64,000 nucleotides of DNA from Tillus elongatus (GCA_964006375.1 OZ023262.1:90003654-90067653); one strand, 5' to 3'. Counted from the first letter of the stretch, positions 9,426-20,550 are shown. Made by a program: numbers and translations. The notes: generated by a model from the sequence alone, not told the origin.

Positions 9426-9690
9426 CAGGGTGACGCATTTCTACGGTAAAGCTCGATATAATCGTTATTAACCAGATACGAGAAAAAATTGTATACATTA
9501 ATTATAGAGTCTCTTGAGCTGCATCTTCTAAAATTATTTTGACATCAGGATGGCTCATAAGTCGTTGGTGATACCCACAATATTTTTTTTCAAACACACT
9601 TATATTATTGCATTTTTGTATTTTTCATCAAAATATAATGCATGTTTGTAAGAAAAAAAATCGATACGCAATAAGTGTGTTTTATTAGCA
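9424..9690 (+). repeat. Dispersed repeat family B, partial
   Basis: Starts with ACAGGGTGACGCATTTCTAC. Other members: 26380-26540 (reverse), 29045-29620 (reverse), 30058-30122 (reverse), 40782-41190 and 45310-45520. Noncoding; the CAGGGTG start resembles termini of mariner-type MITEs. Confidence 0.6.
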
Positions 9691-9694
9691 AATT

Positions 9695-9991
9695 TCCATT
9701 AAACGCCTCAAATTTCAATAACTTAATTTGCTATTAACGTAATGTTTGTTGGCTAGGAAACCAGTTTTTACTGAAACATTTTAAGTTTGCTTTCGGAAAA
9801 TGTTCATACATTTTCTAACAAGAAGTTATTTTGATAAAATATTGTAAATTTTTTCTGATGTATAGGTTCTAATGCATAGGTTTTACCGGTAACAAGATTG
9901 ATGCGTGCTTGCACTTAAGTGACATGATTCCTATTAAACATATTTTTTTATGAAAATTCACTACTATAACGCACCTGCTGCGTCCAGACTT
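9695..9991 (-). repeat. MITE copy, left end decayed
   Basis: Colinear with the complete copies at 27575 and 45540; the right end reads CACTACTATAACGCACCTGC then TGCGTCC. Confidence 0.65.
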
Positions 9992-9995
9992 TTTT

Positions 9996-10329
9996 TATTT
10001 TTGGCAAGCCTTACACCCGTAAATGGCAAAACCATAACTGCCACACAATTGGTCACCACAATTACTGGATTACTTGCTTCTGGATAATACAAATAAACCT
10101 TTTAAGAGTACGCTATGGAATCGTTGCTGCTCGAATGCGTACGTATTCTTTACGTCGCCAATATCATAAATCTGTAAGTCCTTAGTCCCACACACATAAA
10201 GTTATTCCTTTTGTATAGGAGTCTCCTAAACCTGATGTGCTATCAACAACAGTTTGACTAACCATTAAGTAATTACACTATTGCCATTTGTGTGAAGTTT
10301 GGAACCATACAGGTTTCAACTGGCAGACA
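9996..10329. other. Unassigned sequence
   Basis: Not matched elsewhere in the window; no coding frame supported. Confidence 0.35.
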
Positions 10330-10680
10330 GAAGGGGATGTGAATATTGGAGAGACCTAACAGCTCGCAACACAGCTAACCAAAGCTGACTGTATTGCGCT
10401 ACTAATCATTGAGGTTTAGGGAGAGGGTTAACCCGCTCGCTGACATCGGCCACTCAATTACCAGGGCCTTAATTAGTCCGTGACGGGCCATTGCCAGCTC
10501 ATTAATACGTAGAGCGGCGAGTCCCGCGAGACACCAGGTAAATCACTCTTGACATCCGCAGGCGTGCTCTGGAACCATACTCCCTCTCTCCAGCATCGTG
10601 TCGGTGCTTACTCCCGGAATTAATTCTAATTGCCGCTTACAAATCTTCATGAAACACGTTTTCATTTCAGTTTTAAATGA
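10330..10680. other. GC-richer single-copy block, candidate conserved noncoding element
   Basis: Distinctly richer in GC than its surroundings and free of the window's repeats. It has several homeodomain-type cores (CAATTA, TTAATTAG, CATTAATAC, GGAATTAATTCTAATTG) and stop codons in all frames. It may be a host enhancer; this is inference from composition and motif clustering only. Confidence 0.35.
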
Positions 10681-10917
10681 AACCGCTGCCTCGAGAAAAT
10701 AATGATGCTGTATGGTTTTGTATGTTTCACTCTGTCAATCTTATCTTAGATCTGTGCTTTCCTCCAATCGTACCTACTTTTAATTTCTATAAACGAAGCA
10801 GTTATAGTTGTTTCTACTTCATGAAAAGCTATCTGACAGGAACGTAATGATTAAAACAAATGATTAAAATGATACACGCTAACCTGTTTTTAAAGAGATC
10901 TCGAGAATATATAAAAA
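10681..10917. other. Unassigned sequence
   Basis: No feature supported apart from single-copy-looking AT-rich DNA. Confidence 0.3.
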
Positions 10918-11510
10918 AATTCGGGACGTAGCAAGTGCGTTATAGTAGTGAATGTTCATAAGAATTATACATTATTAGTAAGATATATTTTTAATAAATA
11001 ATAAAATTTAAAAAATCGAACCAGTTTCTGCAAACAAATTAACAAAAAAGGTTTTTTAAAACAAATTTGTAATTATTTGTGAAGCTCATTGTGTTATTTT
11101 TTAAATTTAGTACCCTCGCTGCTTTTATATAGGCTTTACTACGTATTAAAACTGAAGATTCTAGTTTAATGGGAAATTGGGTTATTACCATATGAAATAT
11201 TTTTAATGAAAATTCGCTACCATAACACACTTAAACTATTTTCAACACTTATTTACTATTGCTGTATCCATACTTTTTGAAAATGAAATAAATATAAACA
11301 ATACAAAATGTTGAAATTAAAATTTCAATAAGTTAACCTAGACATCTGCTTATATACTATTAACTAGGAATGTATGTACGTTGTAGAACCTATCTAGATA
11401 TTATAAGTACTTACTGTATTAATTTGAGGAAGGTATATTTCTTCTTAAAATAATTTTGTTTCACGTTGGTAATACTTACCAGTGAATTCTGTATAGAGTT
11501 CACTAGGTAA
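10918..11510. repeat. Dispersed repeat family C, copy 1
   Basis: From about 11018 it is colinear with 63398-64000 (shared CAGTTTCTGCAAACAAATTA, GTGAAGCTCATTGTGTTATT, GTATAGAGTTCACTAGG). It starts near a MITE-type end (GACGTAGCAAGTGCGTTATA at 10924). Where the 63-kb copy has a 113-bp (AT)n tract this copy has only ATGTATGTAC. Confidence 0.8.
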
Positions 11511-11893
11511 TGCATACAATATCTACAATCTGCATGCAGTTTATCTATCACATTCATATTTGTTTCATTAGATGTTGCAATCATAATATACTACTACAGT
11601 TTGTTAATGTTAAGTTAAAATTAAAAGTTGGGTTATTATTTACCTACTATTTGTTATAACCTTAGAATATAGGTACCTAGTTGTTTTATATTATAAGATC
11701 CTAATAAGGTATTAGCACATAGCATAAGCGGAGTCGATTTCGAGGTTATGGGATATGCAGAGCGCACACGCTTCTGTGTGATAAATAGCTACGTGTGGCC
11801 AGATTAAATTAGGAGAGAGAGAGAGAGAGAGATGGCTTTTAATTTTAAACACCGTGAACTTGAAGAATGGGAAGCTTAATTATTATACATAAT
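11511..11893. repeat. Dispersed repeat family D, copy 1 (left part), with (GA)n
   Basis: From about 11630 colinear with 23030-23290 (shared CGGAGTCGATTTCGAGGTTATG-like, GCGCACACG and GAATGGGAAGCTTAAT blocks). Contains a GA repeat at 11812-11832 that is not expanded in the other copy. The family D copy is split here by the LINE insertion and resumes at 17887. Confidence 0.75.
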
Positions 11894-11904
11894 GAAACGT
11901 CGTT
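11894..11904. repeat. Target-site duplication of the I-like LINE, left
   Basis: GAAACGTCGTT, repeated at 17876-17886. The last two T are shared with the poly(T) that marks the LINE's A tail, so the duplication is 9-11 bp. Confidence 0.88.
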
Positions 11905-11914
11905 TTTTTTTTTT

Positions 11915-12503
11915 CCTTCGAGTTTAGATGGCTACGGCTATTTGCCATACGCACATTCTTCCCCTCTCGTTATGTTGCATCAGTGGTATTTTTACTAGAA
12001 TAGCTTGATCAGATCACTAAGCTTTACATTAATTGTTATTGTGCCGCATGTATAAACGCATAATATATACTGGATTACATACCCCCTAAAAATAAAGTAG
12101 TGATTATCGAATTTTGTAACAGAATTTTATCCTGTAATAGTTATTTTTACTAAATTGTTTTTTTTTTCTTATTATAAATTGGGATAGACAGGGACACACG
12201 CTTCATGCCTTAGGGGTCTGACTAGGCAACTTTAAAAGACAAACAAAGAGACCCATAATGGAGTAGGGAAACAATAGGACAGACATTAGGACCTTATATT
12301 CTAATACCTAATAATATTACAAAATTATGGAATACATACATATGTACTCACAAATATTAATTACCTAATATTATTTCACCTATTATTCATCTCGTCATTC
12401 GTTTTACATTAGCACACATACACACATCACACTCATTTACACATTCATTTTCGCACAGGTACAAATTTTGCTTAGTTAATATTACATAAATAAAATTGTA
12501 TGA
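11915..12503 (-). other. 3' untranslated region of the I-like LINE
   Basis: About 590 nt between the ORF2 stop and the A tail. It contains a second A-rich run (T run near 12160-12170). No further coding capacity. Confidence 0.75.
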
Positions 12504-15500
12504 TTAGACCTTTATTTTTAAATTATTTATATGCGTTGAGATTAGTGTATAAATATTTACATTTTTTGTACATAATAGTTGCATCAAGTTAAAGGGACAC
12601 GGAACATTGCCTAACTTATAAATTATATTTACAAAGGAATAAATAATGCTTGTTTTTTCTTTACAGTCTAAAAGCATGTGTTGAGCGTCCCCAAACTCGC
12701 CGCACTCACAATTTGGATTATCTTTTAGATTTATTTTATTAAGATGTGAAGGAATCAGTGAGTGCCCAAACCTCAGTCTGCACATTTTAACTATAGTAGT
12801 TTTGCTTACATGTATGGTGGAAAACCACGGAACTGCGGGTGGAAGCGGCTCTAGACTTTTATAAAATCTACCTTTGCTATTGTGGCTGTAATCGTTATGC
12901 CATTTCAGTATTATCTTCTTCGCAGAACTTGAAAAAATGTCAGTAAATGGACACAAATAGTTCTTCTTTTCCCCAGATTCTACAGCCTCCTTAGCTAAAA
13001 GGTCAACTTTTTCATTAGGAGCTATACCTGTGTGAGCTTTTACCCATACTAAATTTATGCGTCTCCCTTCATTTTGGAGTCTCGTAATTATGTTGATTAT
13101 TTTGACAATGATGTGGTTGCAAGTCGAATGAGGTGAGATATTTTTTATCTTGTCCAGACTACTTTTACTGTCTGTAAAGATTGTTGCCTGTTTTGTTGGT
13201 TGTTGACTGATGTACTGTAAAGACTCTAAAATCGTAACGAGTTCGGCTGTGTATATTGACATGTTGCTATTTAGTTTGAATTTCTTTTCTATTCCAAAAT
13301 GAGGCACGTAATAGGCACATCCACATCGTGAGTTTTTCTTAGAGGCATCGGTAAAAATGTGCAGTGATTCCTCAAACTTTTCACTTACATCTAATGAAAA
13401 GATTCGGTTCCGAATAACGCTTGGGAACTCTGAGTAATCTTGTAAGTATTGTATGTTACAACCTTGGAACTCTTGAAAATTTATATTAAAAACTGGATTA
13501 ATACTGTCTTGCCAGATGTCATTGATGTTGTCAATTATATTGGAGTAACTACTGACTATTAGTATAGTTTTCTTCTTTTTCCAGAAAGTCATAGTAAGAT
13601 CTTGTATATAGCATTGATGTAGCTTGTTAATGAGTAGGCTATTTTTTCCTATCAATTTAAGTGTGAATTTAAAAGCTAGCTTTTCTCTTCTATAATGAAG
13701 TGGCATTTCCCCGCTCTCTGCTAAAAGATTGTTTATTGGAGTGCTTTGTAGAGCACCCAGACATAGTCTGGGACATTTATTTTGTATTGACTCTAATTTG
13801 TTCAGGTGTGTTTTGGCCAAATCTGCATAAAGCACGGATCCATAGTCGATGATAGATCGTACGAATGACTTATAGAACATGATACTAATATTTGGATCTG
13901 CACCCCAAGTTGTATTACTTATGAATCTTAGCACGTTGATACCTTTTTCTGTTCGGCTGACGAGTTCTTCAATATGTTCTCTCCAAAGCAATTTTCTATC
14001 CAGGATCATTCCCAAGAATCTTACAGATTGTTTTACTACGTATTTAACTTTTGCTACTTCCACAGTTGATGGTATGGAATGTTTTTTACTAAAGATTGTA
14101 ATCTGTGTTTTTTCTTTAGAAATTGAGAAGCCATTATTACGGGACCATGTCTCAATTTGTGTAAAATCACTTTCGATGGACCTTAAACCTTGCTCGATGT
14201 CGCATAGTGGTTTGTATATACATATGTCATCAGCATATTGCAGAAGAGAACTTTCGCTAATCTGACTCTCTAAATCGATGGTATAAATAGTAAACAGTAA
14301 TGGGCTTAATACACTACCTTGTGGCAAGCCTATGTTGGCTAGTCTAGGACCTTTGTAAATATTGCCGAATTTCAAATATAATTGTCTGTCCTCGTAGATC
14401 TTAATGATTTTTCTGGTAAAATTTGGTGAAATGCCTATTTTTGTCATTTTTTGGTATAAGACTTTTAGGTTTACATTATCGTAGGCTCCTTTGATATCTA
14501 TGAACATAGCAATTACAGATGTTCTTGTGGCAAAAGATTTGTTGATATCCAGTATAATATTGGCCAAACTTTCGGTAGTAGACCAATCTTTGCGGAATCC
14601 AAACTGAGTCTTTGGCAGTACACTATTTCTTTCTACCCAGGTTTCAAGACGATTCTTAATCATATGTTCTAAAGTTTTTAACAGGCAGGAAGCGAGAGAT
14701 ATTCCCCTATATGAGTCTATGAGGTAGGGGTCTTTATCTGGTTTAGCAATTGTGGTAATAATGTATATCTTCCAGGCATTGGGTACATTTTCGGTTGTCC
14801 AAATTTTGTTTATAATTTTTAAAAATAATAGCTTGGTGTTATACCAGAAGTGTGCGAGAATTTCATATTGTATGCCATCAGCTCCTGGTGTAGATCGCCT
14901 GTGTTTAAGACAAAACTCTAGTTCAGACATTGTGAACTCATTTTCCAGAGCATGTGTAGAACTGGGAGCAGTGCTATAATTCTCTTCTTTATTGCCATCT
15001 GGTACTAAGTTTTTTAAAAACTCGTCGGCCCATTCTTCATCAGGTTGAAACTTTGTAGAATTTGTGTTAATATTTTTTAGCCTTTTTGACATACCCCAAA
15101 TGTTTTTGATAGGTGTACTTCTATTTAAATTTAGACAAAAATTTTTCCATGTTTCTCTTTTGCTGTTTAAAATAGTTTTCTTTTTTAAAGCTGAAATTCT
15201 TTGATAATCGAGAAAATTATTGTAGGAAGGGTTTTGTTTATACAACTGAAGAGATCGTTTTTCATTTTCCACCGCAGTTTTACAATTTTCGTTCCACCAA
15301 GGCTTTCGGAATTTATTGTTAGACGTTGTCGTCTTCTCGGGAATTGATAGTGATATCGCATTATTTATATTTGATATAAAGTTATCATGTGAAATATCGT
15401 TTTCTGATAAATCGCGTTCCGAACTCAATTCCATCAAAGATGAAAACAACGTCCAATCAGCTTTATCCAGGTTCCATTTCTTGTTATTAATTACTGTATG

Positions 15501-16196
15501 ATTGTTGTTATAATGAGTATTACTTCTAATGTTTGTATATTGAACATCAAATACATAATCTAACCTTATAACATAGTGATCTGATCCTAGCGTTTCCGTT
15601 TCGACAAACCAGTCGAATCTATGTGCGATATCCGATGAACATATCGATATATCCACCGCCGATGCAATGTCCGTTAGTTGCCTTTTCATTAACGTTTCGG
15701 ACCCGGTATTTAAATAATTTAACTGATTATTCTCTATTGCGGTGAGCAACTCCCTTCCACTAACATCCGTCCTGGAGCAACCCCAAGCAGTGTGGTGACA
15801 GTTGAAATCACCTCCTATGAGAAACGGTCTTTTCAAACTATCGAAAAATGATGTCCAGTTATTACGCGTTAATCTTGTATTTGGAGGGATGTAAATAGAA
15901 TATACATTAATTTTTTGTCTTCTGTTTAATTGTAACGTTGTTGCTATACACATCATACCCTGAACTTTATAGAATCCGCGCTCTAGTGAAAAAGAGAATT
16001 TATTACTAATAAGTATAGCAACTCCGCCGTAGCCATCGTTTCGGTCTTCTCGAATTAGGTTATACCCAGCAAATTTAATAAAATTGTCACCTTTAAGCCA
16101 AGTTTCGCTTATAATAGCAATATCGACCTTATTATCAAACAAATATTTTTCTAAATGCCCCTTATTTGCTTTGATTGATCTAGCATTCCATTGCAT
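12504..16196 (-). CDS. LINE ORF2: endonuclease, reverse transcriptase, RNase H
   Basis: A 1230-residue polyprotein that nicks the target and copies the element's RNA at the nick in the nucleus. Domains in order: APE-type endonuclease, about 1-212 (N-terminal NARSIKAN, ETWLK, GGDFNCHHTAWG around 128-139, SDHYVIRL at 205-212); reverse transcriptase, about 435-710 (FIDIKGAYD near 565, LPQGSVLSP near 624, catalytic YADD at 654-657); RNase H, about 945-1075 (IFTDAS, TAELVTILESL, FTDSKSS, VDLLAKEA carry the expected acidic residues); and a C-terminal CCHC finger CECGEFGDAQHMLLDC near 1163-1178. The frame has no stop or shift. It opens 17 nt after the ORF1 stop, so reinitiation or leaky scanning is likely. 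The first ATG reaches into the conserved endonuclease start (QWNARS), so no longer N-terminus is needed. Length fits I-superfamily ORF2 proteins. Confidence 0.95.
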   Translation of the reverse strand: MQWNARSIKANKGHLEKYLFDNKVDIAIISETWLKGDNFIKFAGYNLIREDRNDGYGGVAILISNKFSFSLERGFYKVQGMMCIATTLQLNRRQKINVYSIYIPPNTRLTRNNWTSFFDSLKRPFLIGGDFNCHHTAWGCSRTDVSGRELLTAIENNQLNYLNTGSETLMKRQLTDIASAVDISICSSDIAHRFDWFVETETLGSDHYVIRLDYVFDVQYTNIRSNTHYNNNHTVINNKKWNLDKADWTLFSSLMELSSERDLSENDISHDNFISNINNAISLSIPEKTTTSNNKFRKPWWNENCKTAVENEKRSLQLYKQNPSYNNFLDYQRISALKKKTILNSKRETWKNFCLNLNRSTPIKNIWGMSKRLKNINTNSTKFQPDEEWADEFLKNLVPDGNKEENYSTAPSSTHALENEFTMSELEFCLKHRRSTPGADGIQYEILAHFWYNTKLLFLKIINKIWTTENVPNAWKIYIITTIAKPDKDPYLIDSYRGISLASCLLKTLEHMIKNRLETWVERNSVLPKTQFGFRKDWSTTESLANIILDINKSFATRTSVIAMFIDIKGAYDNVNLKVLYQKMTKIGISPNFTRKIIKIYEDRQLYLKFGNIYKGPRLANIGLPQGSVLSPLLFTIYTIDLESQISESSLLQYADDICIYKPLCDIEQGLRSIESDFTQIETWSRNNGFSISKEKTQITIFSKKHSIPSTVEVAKVKYVVKQSVRFLGMILDRKLLWREHIEELVSRTEKGINVLRFISNTTWGADPNISIMFYKSFVRSIIDYGSVLYADLAKTHLNKLESIQNKCPRLCLGALQSTPINNLLAESGEMPLHYRREKLAFKFTLKLIGKNSLLINKLHQCYIQDLTMTFWKKKKTILIVSSYSNIIDNINDIWQDSINPVFNINFQEFQGCNIQYLQDYSEFPSVIRNRIFSLDVSEKFEESLHIFTDASKKNSRCGCAYYVPHFGIEKKFKLNSNMSIYTAELVTILESLQYISQQPTKQATIFTDSKSSLDKIKNISPHSTCNHIIVKIINIITRLQNEGRRINLVWVKAHTGIAPNEKVDLLAKEAVESGEKKNYLCPFTDIFSSSAKKIILKWHNDYSHNSKGRFYKSLEPLPPAVPWFSTIHVSKTTIVKMCRLRFGHSLIPSHLNKINLKDNPNCECGEFGDAQHMLLDCKEKTSIIYSFVNIIYKLGNVPCPFNLMQLLCTKNVNIYTLISTHINNLKIKV

Positions 16197-16213
16197 TAAT
16201 TTAAGAGTGAATG

Positions 16214-17776
16214 TTAATTATTTCTGAGAATTTCTGATACCTTGCTTTTCATGAGATTCATTGTTTGACTATTTGTGAGCTGTATATTTGGTTGTTTTAA
16301 GATATCTATGAACATGTTTACTATATCATCAACAGTTTCGCTTATACTAGAGGAAGGTTTTTGAGGTTGGGAGAATGACGGAGGATAAGGATTGGTTATA
16401 CCGCTCTGCTTTGGTAGCTGGATATCTTTTATTATCTGCTGCCTAGCTTTCTCAGTTTTGAAGTCTCTTATTGAATCCATAGTTTTTCTACGTTTGGGAG
16501 GTTGTAATCTGGTAAAATGTGTTGTAGACTCTAAGTTTCGAGGTTGTTGTTGAGTGGAAGAACTTGCGGAGAATATAGTTGGGTTAAGTGGTGGAAAGTG
16601 GTATTTGTCAAATTTAGGGACCTGTTGTTGTATTGTTTGGCCTTGATTTTTTGTAGCAGATGAATAGCTTTTAGAATATCTTTCGAGAGCATCCCCATAT
16701 GAGATATTTTCTATACTCATTAGGTATTTAATACTTTTTTGTTTCTCAAACTCCTGACAAGCAGTACGTTCTGTTGCCGGATGAGAACCCGCGCACAAAA
16801 CACATATAGGGCTACTTTTTTGAGTGCATATTTCGCTACTGTGGTTTTCTCCACAAAATTTGCACCTTTCTTGTGCTTTGCATTGGGAGCTAATGTGATT
16901 ATATCTCATGCATCTTAGACATTGGATTGTACGCTGTATATACGGTTCAACGCTAAATTTAATTTTCTCAATTTCCACTTCCGAAGGGAGCATACACCCC
17001 TTAAATTCCACAAGCACTGATGACGTCTTAACATATTCAACGCAATTTTCTCTAAATACCTTACGCTTAAGTCTGATTACATTAAGGACTTCGAACTTAT
17101 TACCCATTGTAGGAAGAATCAGATTTATCAGATCCTCCTCCTCAATATCAACATCAACTTGTCTTATAACGCCCTGTCTGCGTGCCAAAAACTGTGGTAT
17201 AAATGCTTCTAAATTGTGTTTTTTAAGATATTCAGAGTTTATTAAAGCATTAGCGCTTTGTAAAGTAGACAACACTATTTTTAATTTATTTTTTCCTATA
17301 CTAGAAATGTTCATCACGCAAGATTTAATATCCGATGAACAGTTAAAAATTATTTTAGCGGTACTTATTCTGTGAGCTCTACCTATATTATCATTCGGGT
17401 TTTTGCTAACAAGATAAACAGTGTATGGTCCCGAATGAGAATTATCATATATTCTGGTAAATTTCTTCTCTCTTTTTCTCACATCTAAAGTATTGATACT
17501 TTCCTCTACCGTATTACCTGAATTTATATTATTTACGATATTGTCTACATGCTTGATTTTTGATAAATCTAAATGTTTTAAGTAATCAACTTTTTTACTC
17601 ACCTCCTTCCTACTGTTATTTAATTTACTTACGCTATCCTTATTTAGAGTATTTGACTTTTCCATTTCTTCATCGCTAGAAATAACAACATCCATACTTT
17701 CAAGTTTCTTATCGTTACTAATTCCATCTGGGGGTCGACCCCTATCTGGGGGTTGACCTTCGCCTTTCTTTGGCAT
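16214..17776 (-). CDS. LINE ORF1: gag-like RNA-binding protein with zinc knuckles
   Basis: A 520-residue nucleic-acid-binding protein that in this family coats the element RNA. The N-terminus is basic and acidic by turns (1-100). About 118-270 reads like the RRM-like gag region (SGPYTVYLVSKNPNDNIGR at its start). Three cysteine knuckles follow: CLRCMRYNHISSQC at 286-299, CKFCGENHSSEIC at 305-317, and CVLCAGSHPATERTAC at 325-340 with unusual wide spacing. The C-terminal 150 residues are rich in Pro, Gln and Ser and probably disordered. The frame is uninterrupted, preceded by a 99-nt leader and followed 17 nt later by ORF2 on the same strand. Confidence 0.93.
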   Translation of the reverse strand: MPKKGEGQPPDRGRPPDGISNDKKLESMDVVISSDEEMEKSNTLNKDSVSKLNNSRKEVSKKVDYLKHLDLSKIKHVDNIVNNINSGNTVEESINTLDVRKREKKFTRIYDNSHSGPYTVYLVSKNPNDNIGRAHRISTAKIIFNCSSDIKSCVMNISSIGKNKLKIVLSTLQSANALINSEYLKKHNLEAFIPQFLARRQGVIRQVDVDIEEEDLINLILPTMGNKFEVLNVIRLKRKVFRENCVEYVKTSSVLVEFKGCMLPSEVEIEKIKFSVEPYIQRTIQCLRCMRYNHISSQCKAQERCKFCGENHSSEICTQKSSPICVLCAGSHPATERTACQEFEKQKSIKYLMSIENISYGDALERYSKSYSSATKNQGQTIQQQVPKFDKYHFPPLNPTIFSASSSTQQQPRNLESTTHFTRLQPPKRRKTMDSIRDFKTEKARQQIIKDIQLPKQSGITNPYPPSFSQPQKPSSSISETVDDIVNMFIDILKQPNIQLTNSQTMNLMKSKVSEILRNN

Positions 17777-17875
17777 TATTTCACTTTTCTTAAAGCACTA
17801 CTTCACGACAAATTAGAAAATATGCGAGCAACTCTCGGGATACGTCCACACGTCTCGAATGCTACTCACCGAATC
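17777..17875 (-). promoter_or_regulatory. LINE 5' leader with possible downstream promoter elements
   Basis: Counted from the inferred 5' end at 17875, AGACGTG falls at about +21 to +27 and GGACGTA at about +29 to +35. Jockey- and I-type LINEs use an internal TATA-less promoter with a DPE of the type RGWCGTG near +28. Placement depends on where the target duplication ends. Confidence 0.45.
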
Positions 17876-17886
17876 GAAACGTCGTT
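17876..17886. repeat. Target-site duplication of the I-like LINE, right
   Basis: GAAACGTCGTT, identical to 11894-11904. Confidence 0.88.
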
Positions 17887-18722
<836 letters not shown>

Positions 18723-18864
18723 TTTCACTGACCATGGAAATGGGTTCCAGAGGCCCTAATTCGCGCTCATTTGAAGAAATTTTCCGAAAGTCTGCCATCG
18801 ATATCTTAATGAAAATGTACTAAAAATATCTTCACATGAAACAAAATGTTTTTCAATTAAATCA

Positions 18865-19585
18865 TGATATGTTTGAATAAACTCATGAAAAATCAAAGGG
18901 CAATGCTCTTTTCTTATTCATCGTCAACTTTTTCATGAGTAGTATTGATACGAAGCAAACGAAAACTGAAACGGAAATTTGCCTAAGGTATGGTTTCATT
19001 ATGTGGGAGATATTTTCTCAGTGTTTAATAGATAAGCATGCAAACTAGACGATTTTGTTCCTAGATTGAACAGTACATTTGACTCCAATAAATGCACTCA
19101 TGAAAAAAGATATTAATAATAAATGACCTTTTCTTGATGTATTAGGTAACAAAAATTAAAACATTTTAAAATTTGACGTCCGTAGAAGAGAAACAAACAA
19201 AATGTTATCCGAATATACGACTTGGAGAAAATAGAAAACAGAGAAAAACGTTGTCCGCTTGCCACTTCAACCGCGAATTATAAAAGGTTTTTTATAAAAT
19301 TTTCAATAAAACCAATTTACAGGTAATACTCACTATAAAAATACAATAAAAACTTGCTAGGACAATGGATCAGGAGAAAACCACAGAAATGTCGAGGATA
19401 TATAAAATAGGTTGTAAGGATTGAGAACCTAAATGTGCTGAGTACTGAGATAAACTGAGATATGGCACTATTAATAAATCGTGGATTGCTCAACATATTT
19501 AAGATCATTATCACAACGTAAGTAGGAAAAATTTCACGATAATAAAAAGTGTCAGGCAATCGCGACAATTAGACGCATAGAAAAG
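18865..19585 (+). pseudogene. Penelope-like element relic: RT and GIY-YIG pieces
   Basis: Colinear with the 46-50 kb relic. RT segment at about 18880-19180: GNALFLFIVNFFM (cognate of the GNPLSPF block) then WFHYVGDIFSVFN at 18991-19030, where the usual YVDD catalytic motif reads YVGD. It is followed, after a deletion, by the linker and the start of the GIY-YIG endonuclease region (GTAAGGATTG near 19414, cognate of 49488). Many stops and shifts. Penelope-like elements encode an RT with a GIY-YIG nuclease that copies RNA at cut sites; this copy is dead. Confidence 0.72.
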
Positions 19586-19592
19586 TATATAC

Positions 19593-20068
19593 AGGGTCGC
19601 GCATAGGTAACGCAACAAGGCATCGTACTGAACATTTGTAGGATTGCATAACAAATCATTTGAGATTCTTTGGTGGCTTTATCGACATTTTTTGAAGTAC
19701 CCCATTTTTGGAGGGTGACAACCCTCGTTGAATTAGCAATATGGGTCTTGCGACATATTTTTGAAGAGCGTATTCAGCGTACGTTTTGATTGGCATTAAT
19801 TATTTTTATGTTACCTTTGGCAAAAATGAAAACAATCGGCTTTTCATGCAAAAAGTACGCTAAAGACGCATTTAAAAAAACTATCGCGTGACCCATGTTG
19901 CTATTTAAGAAATGAAATGGTTGTTACCCACCAAAAAGGTGATGCCTCAAAAACGGCGATAATACCACCAATAAGTGGCCAATAATCGGTTATGTAATCC
20001 TACAAATTTTGAGTCCGATGACGCTCTCGGTTTAAAAGTTATCGCCTTGTTGCGGTTACTTATGCGCA

Positions 20069-20073
<5 letters not shown>
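19593..20073. mobile_element. MITE with 28-bp terminal inverted repeats
   Basis: Left end AGGGTCGCGCATAGGTAACG and on to CAACAAGGC; right end is the inverse (GCCTTGTTGCGGTTACTTAT and on to GCGCAACCCT). 481 bp, no coding capacity, flanked by TA-rich DNA so a TA target duplication is possible. Ends resemble mariner-type nonautonomous elements. Confidence 0.75.

Positions 20074-20131
<58 letters not shown>
20074..20131. repeat. (AT)n microsatellite
   Basis: About 58 bp, touching the right end of the MITE. Confidence 0.97.
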
Positions 20132-20135
<4 letters not shown>

Positions 20136-20390
20136 ATGTATAAATTTATGAAAATTGGTGTAGATTGTCTTTTAACGTTATGTAAGTTTGTGTAAATATA
20201 TAAATAGCTGTATGAAATTATGCTTTTTTTATTTGTTGTCTTTATATGTATTGTGTGCTATTTGTTATGTGTATTGACAATGAAAGGTACGTAAATCTTT
20301 TTTATTTTAACCTTTTATGGGCAAGTATAGTGCCTGAAGTTTATGTTATTAAATTTCTCACCTAAACTATGACTTATGTCAATTAAGCAT

Positions 20391-20550
20391 GTATGATGAG
20401 CACTGAAAAGTACAATTTGATTCTAATTTTTTTGATATTCAGATTTTCATGGCTATTAAGTTTGCAATTACCTTCTCTTACATTTTTTGTTGTTGATAAT
20501 AGTTGTTACGTGTGTTACTTTATGTGTGTGTAGGAGAACCTGGATAACAT

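Larger units (their letters stand above)
11903..17875 (-). mobile_element. Complete I-like LINE (non-LTR retrotransposon)
   Basis: About 5.97 kb, with 5' end at 17875 and a 12-nt A tail at 11903-11914. It has two long uninterrupted frames (ORF1 at 16214-17776, ORF2 at 12504-16196), a 99-nt 5' leader and a 0.6-kb 3' UTR, and is flanked by an 11-bp direct repeat. The interrupted sequence is itself a repeat whose uninterrupted relative lies at 23030-23360. APE endonuclease, RT and RNase H in ORF2, with a CCHC gag-like ORF1, point to the I superfamily; the exact clade needs a tree. Intact frames indicate recent insertion and possible current activity. Confidence 0.93.

Noticed and set aside
13879..14265. 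Plus-strand frames opposite the LINE ORF2 and ORF1 (also 15316-15501 and 16908-17375)
   Set aside because: Antisense shadows of well-supported minus-strand genes.
19317..19568. 83-codon minus-strand frame
   Set aside because: Antisense to the Penelope endonuclease relic.
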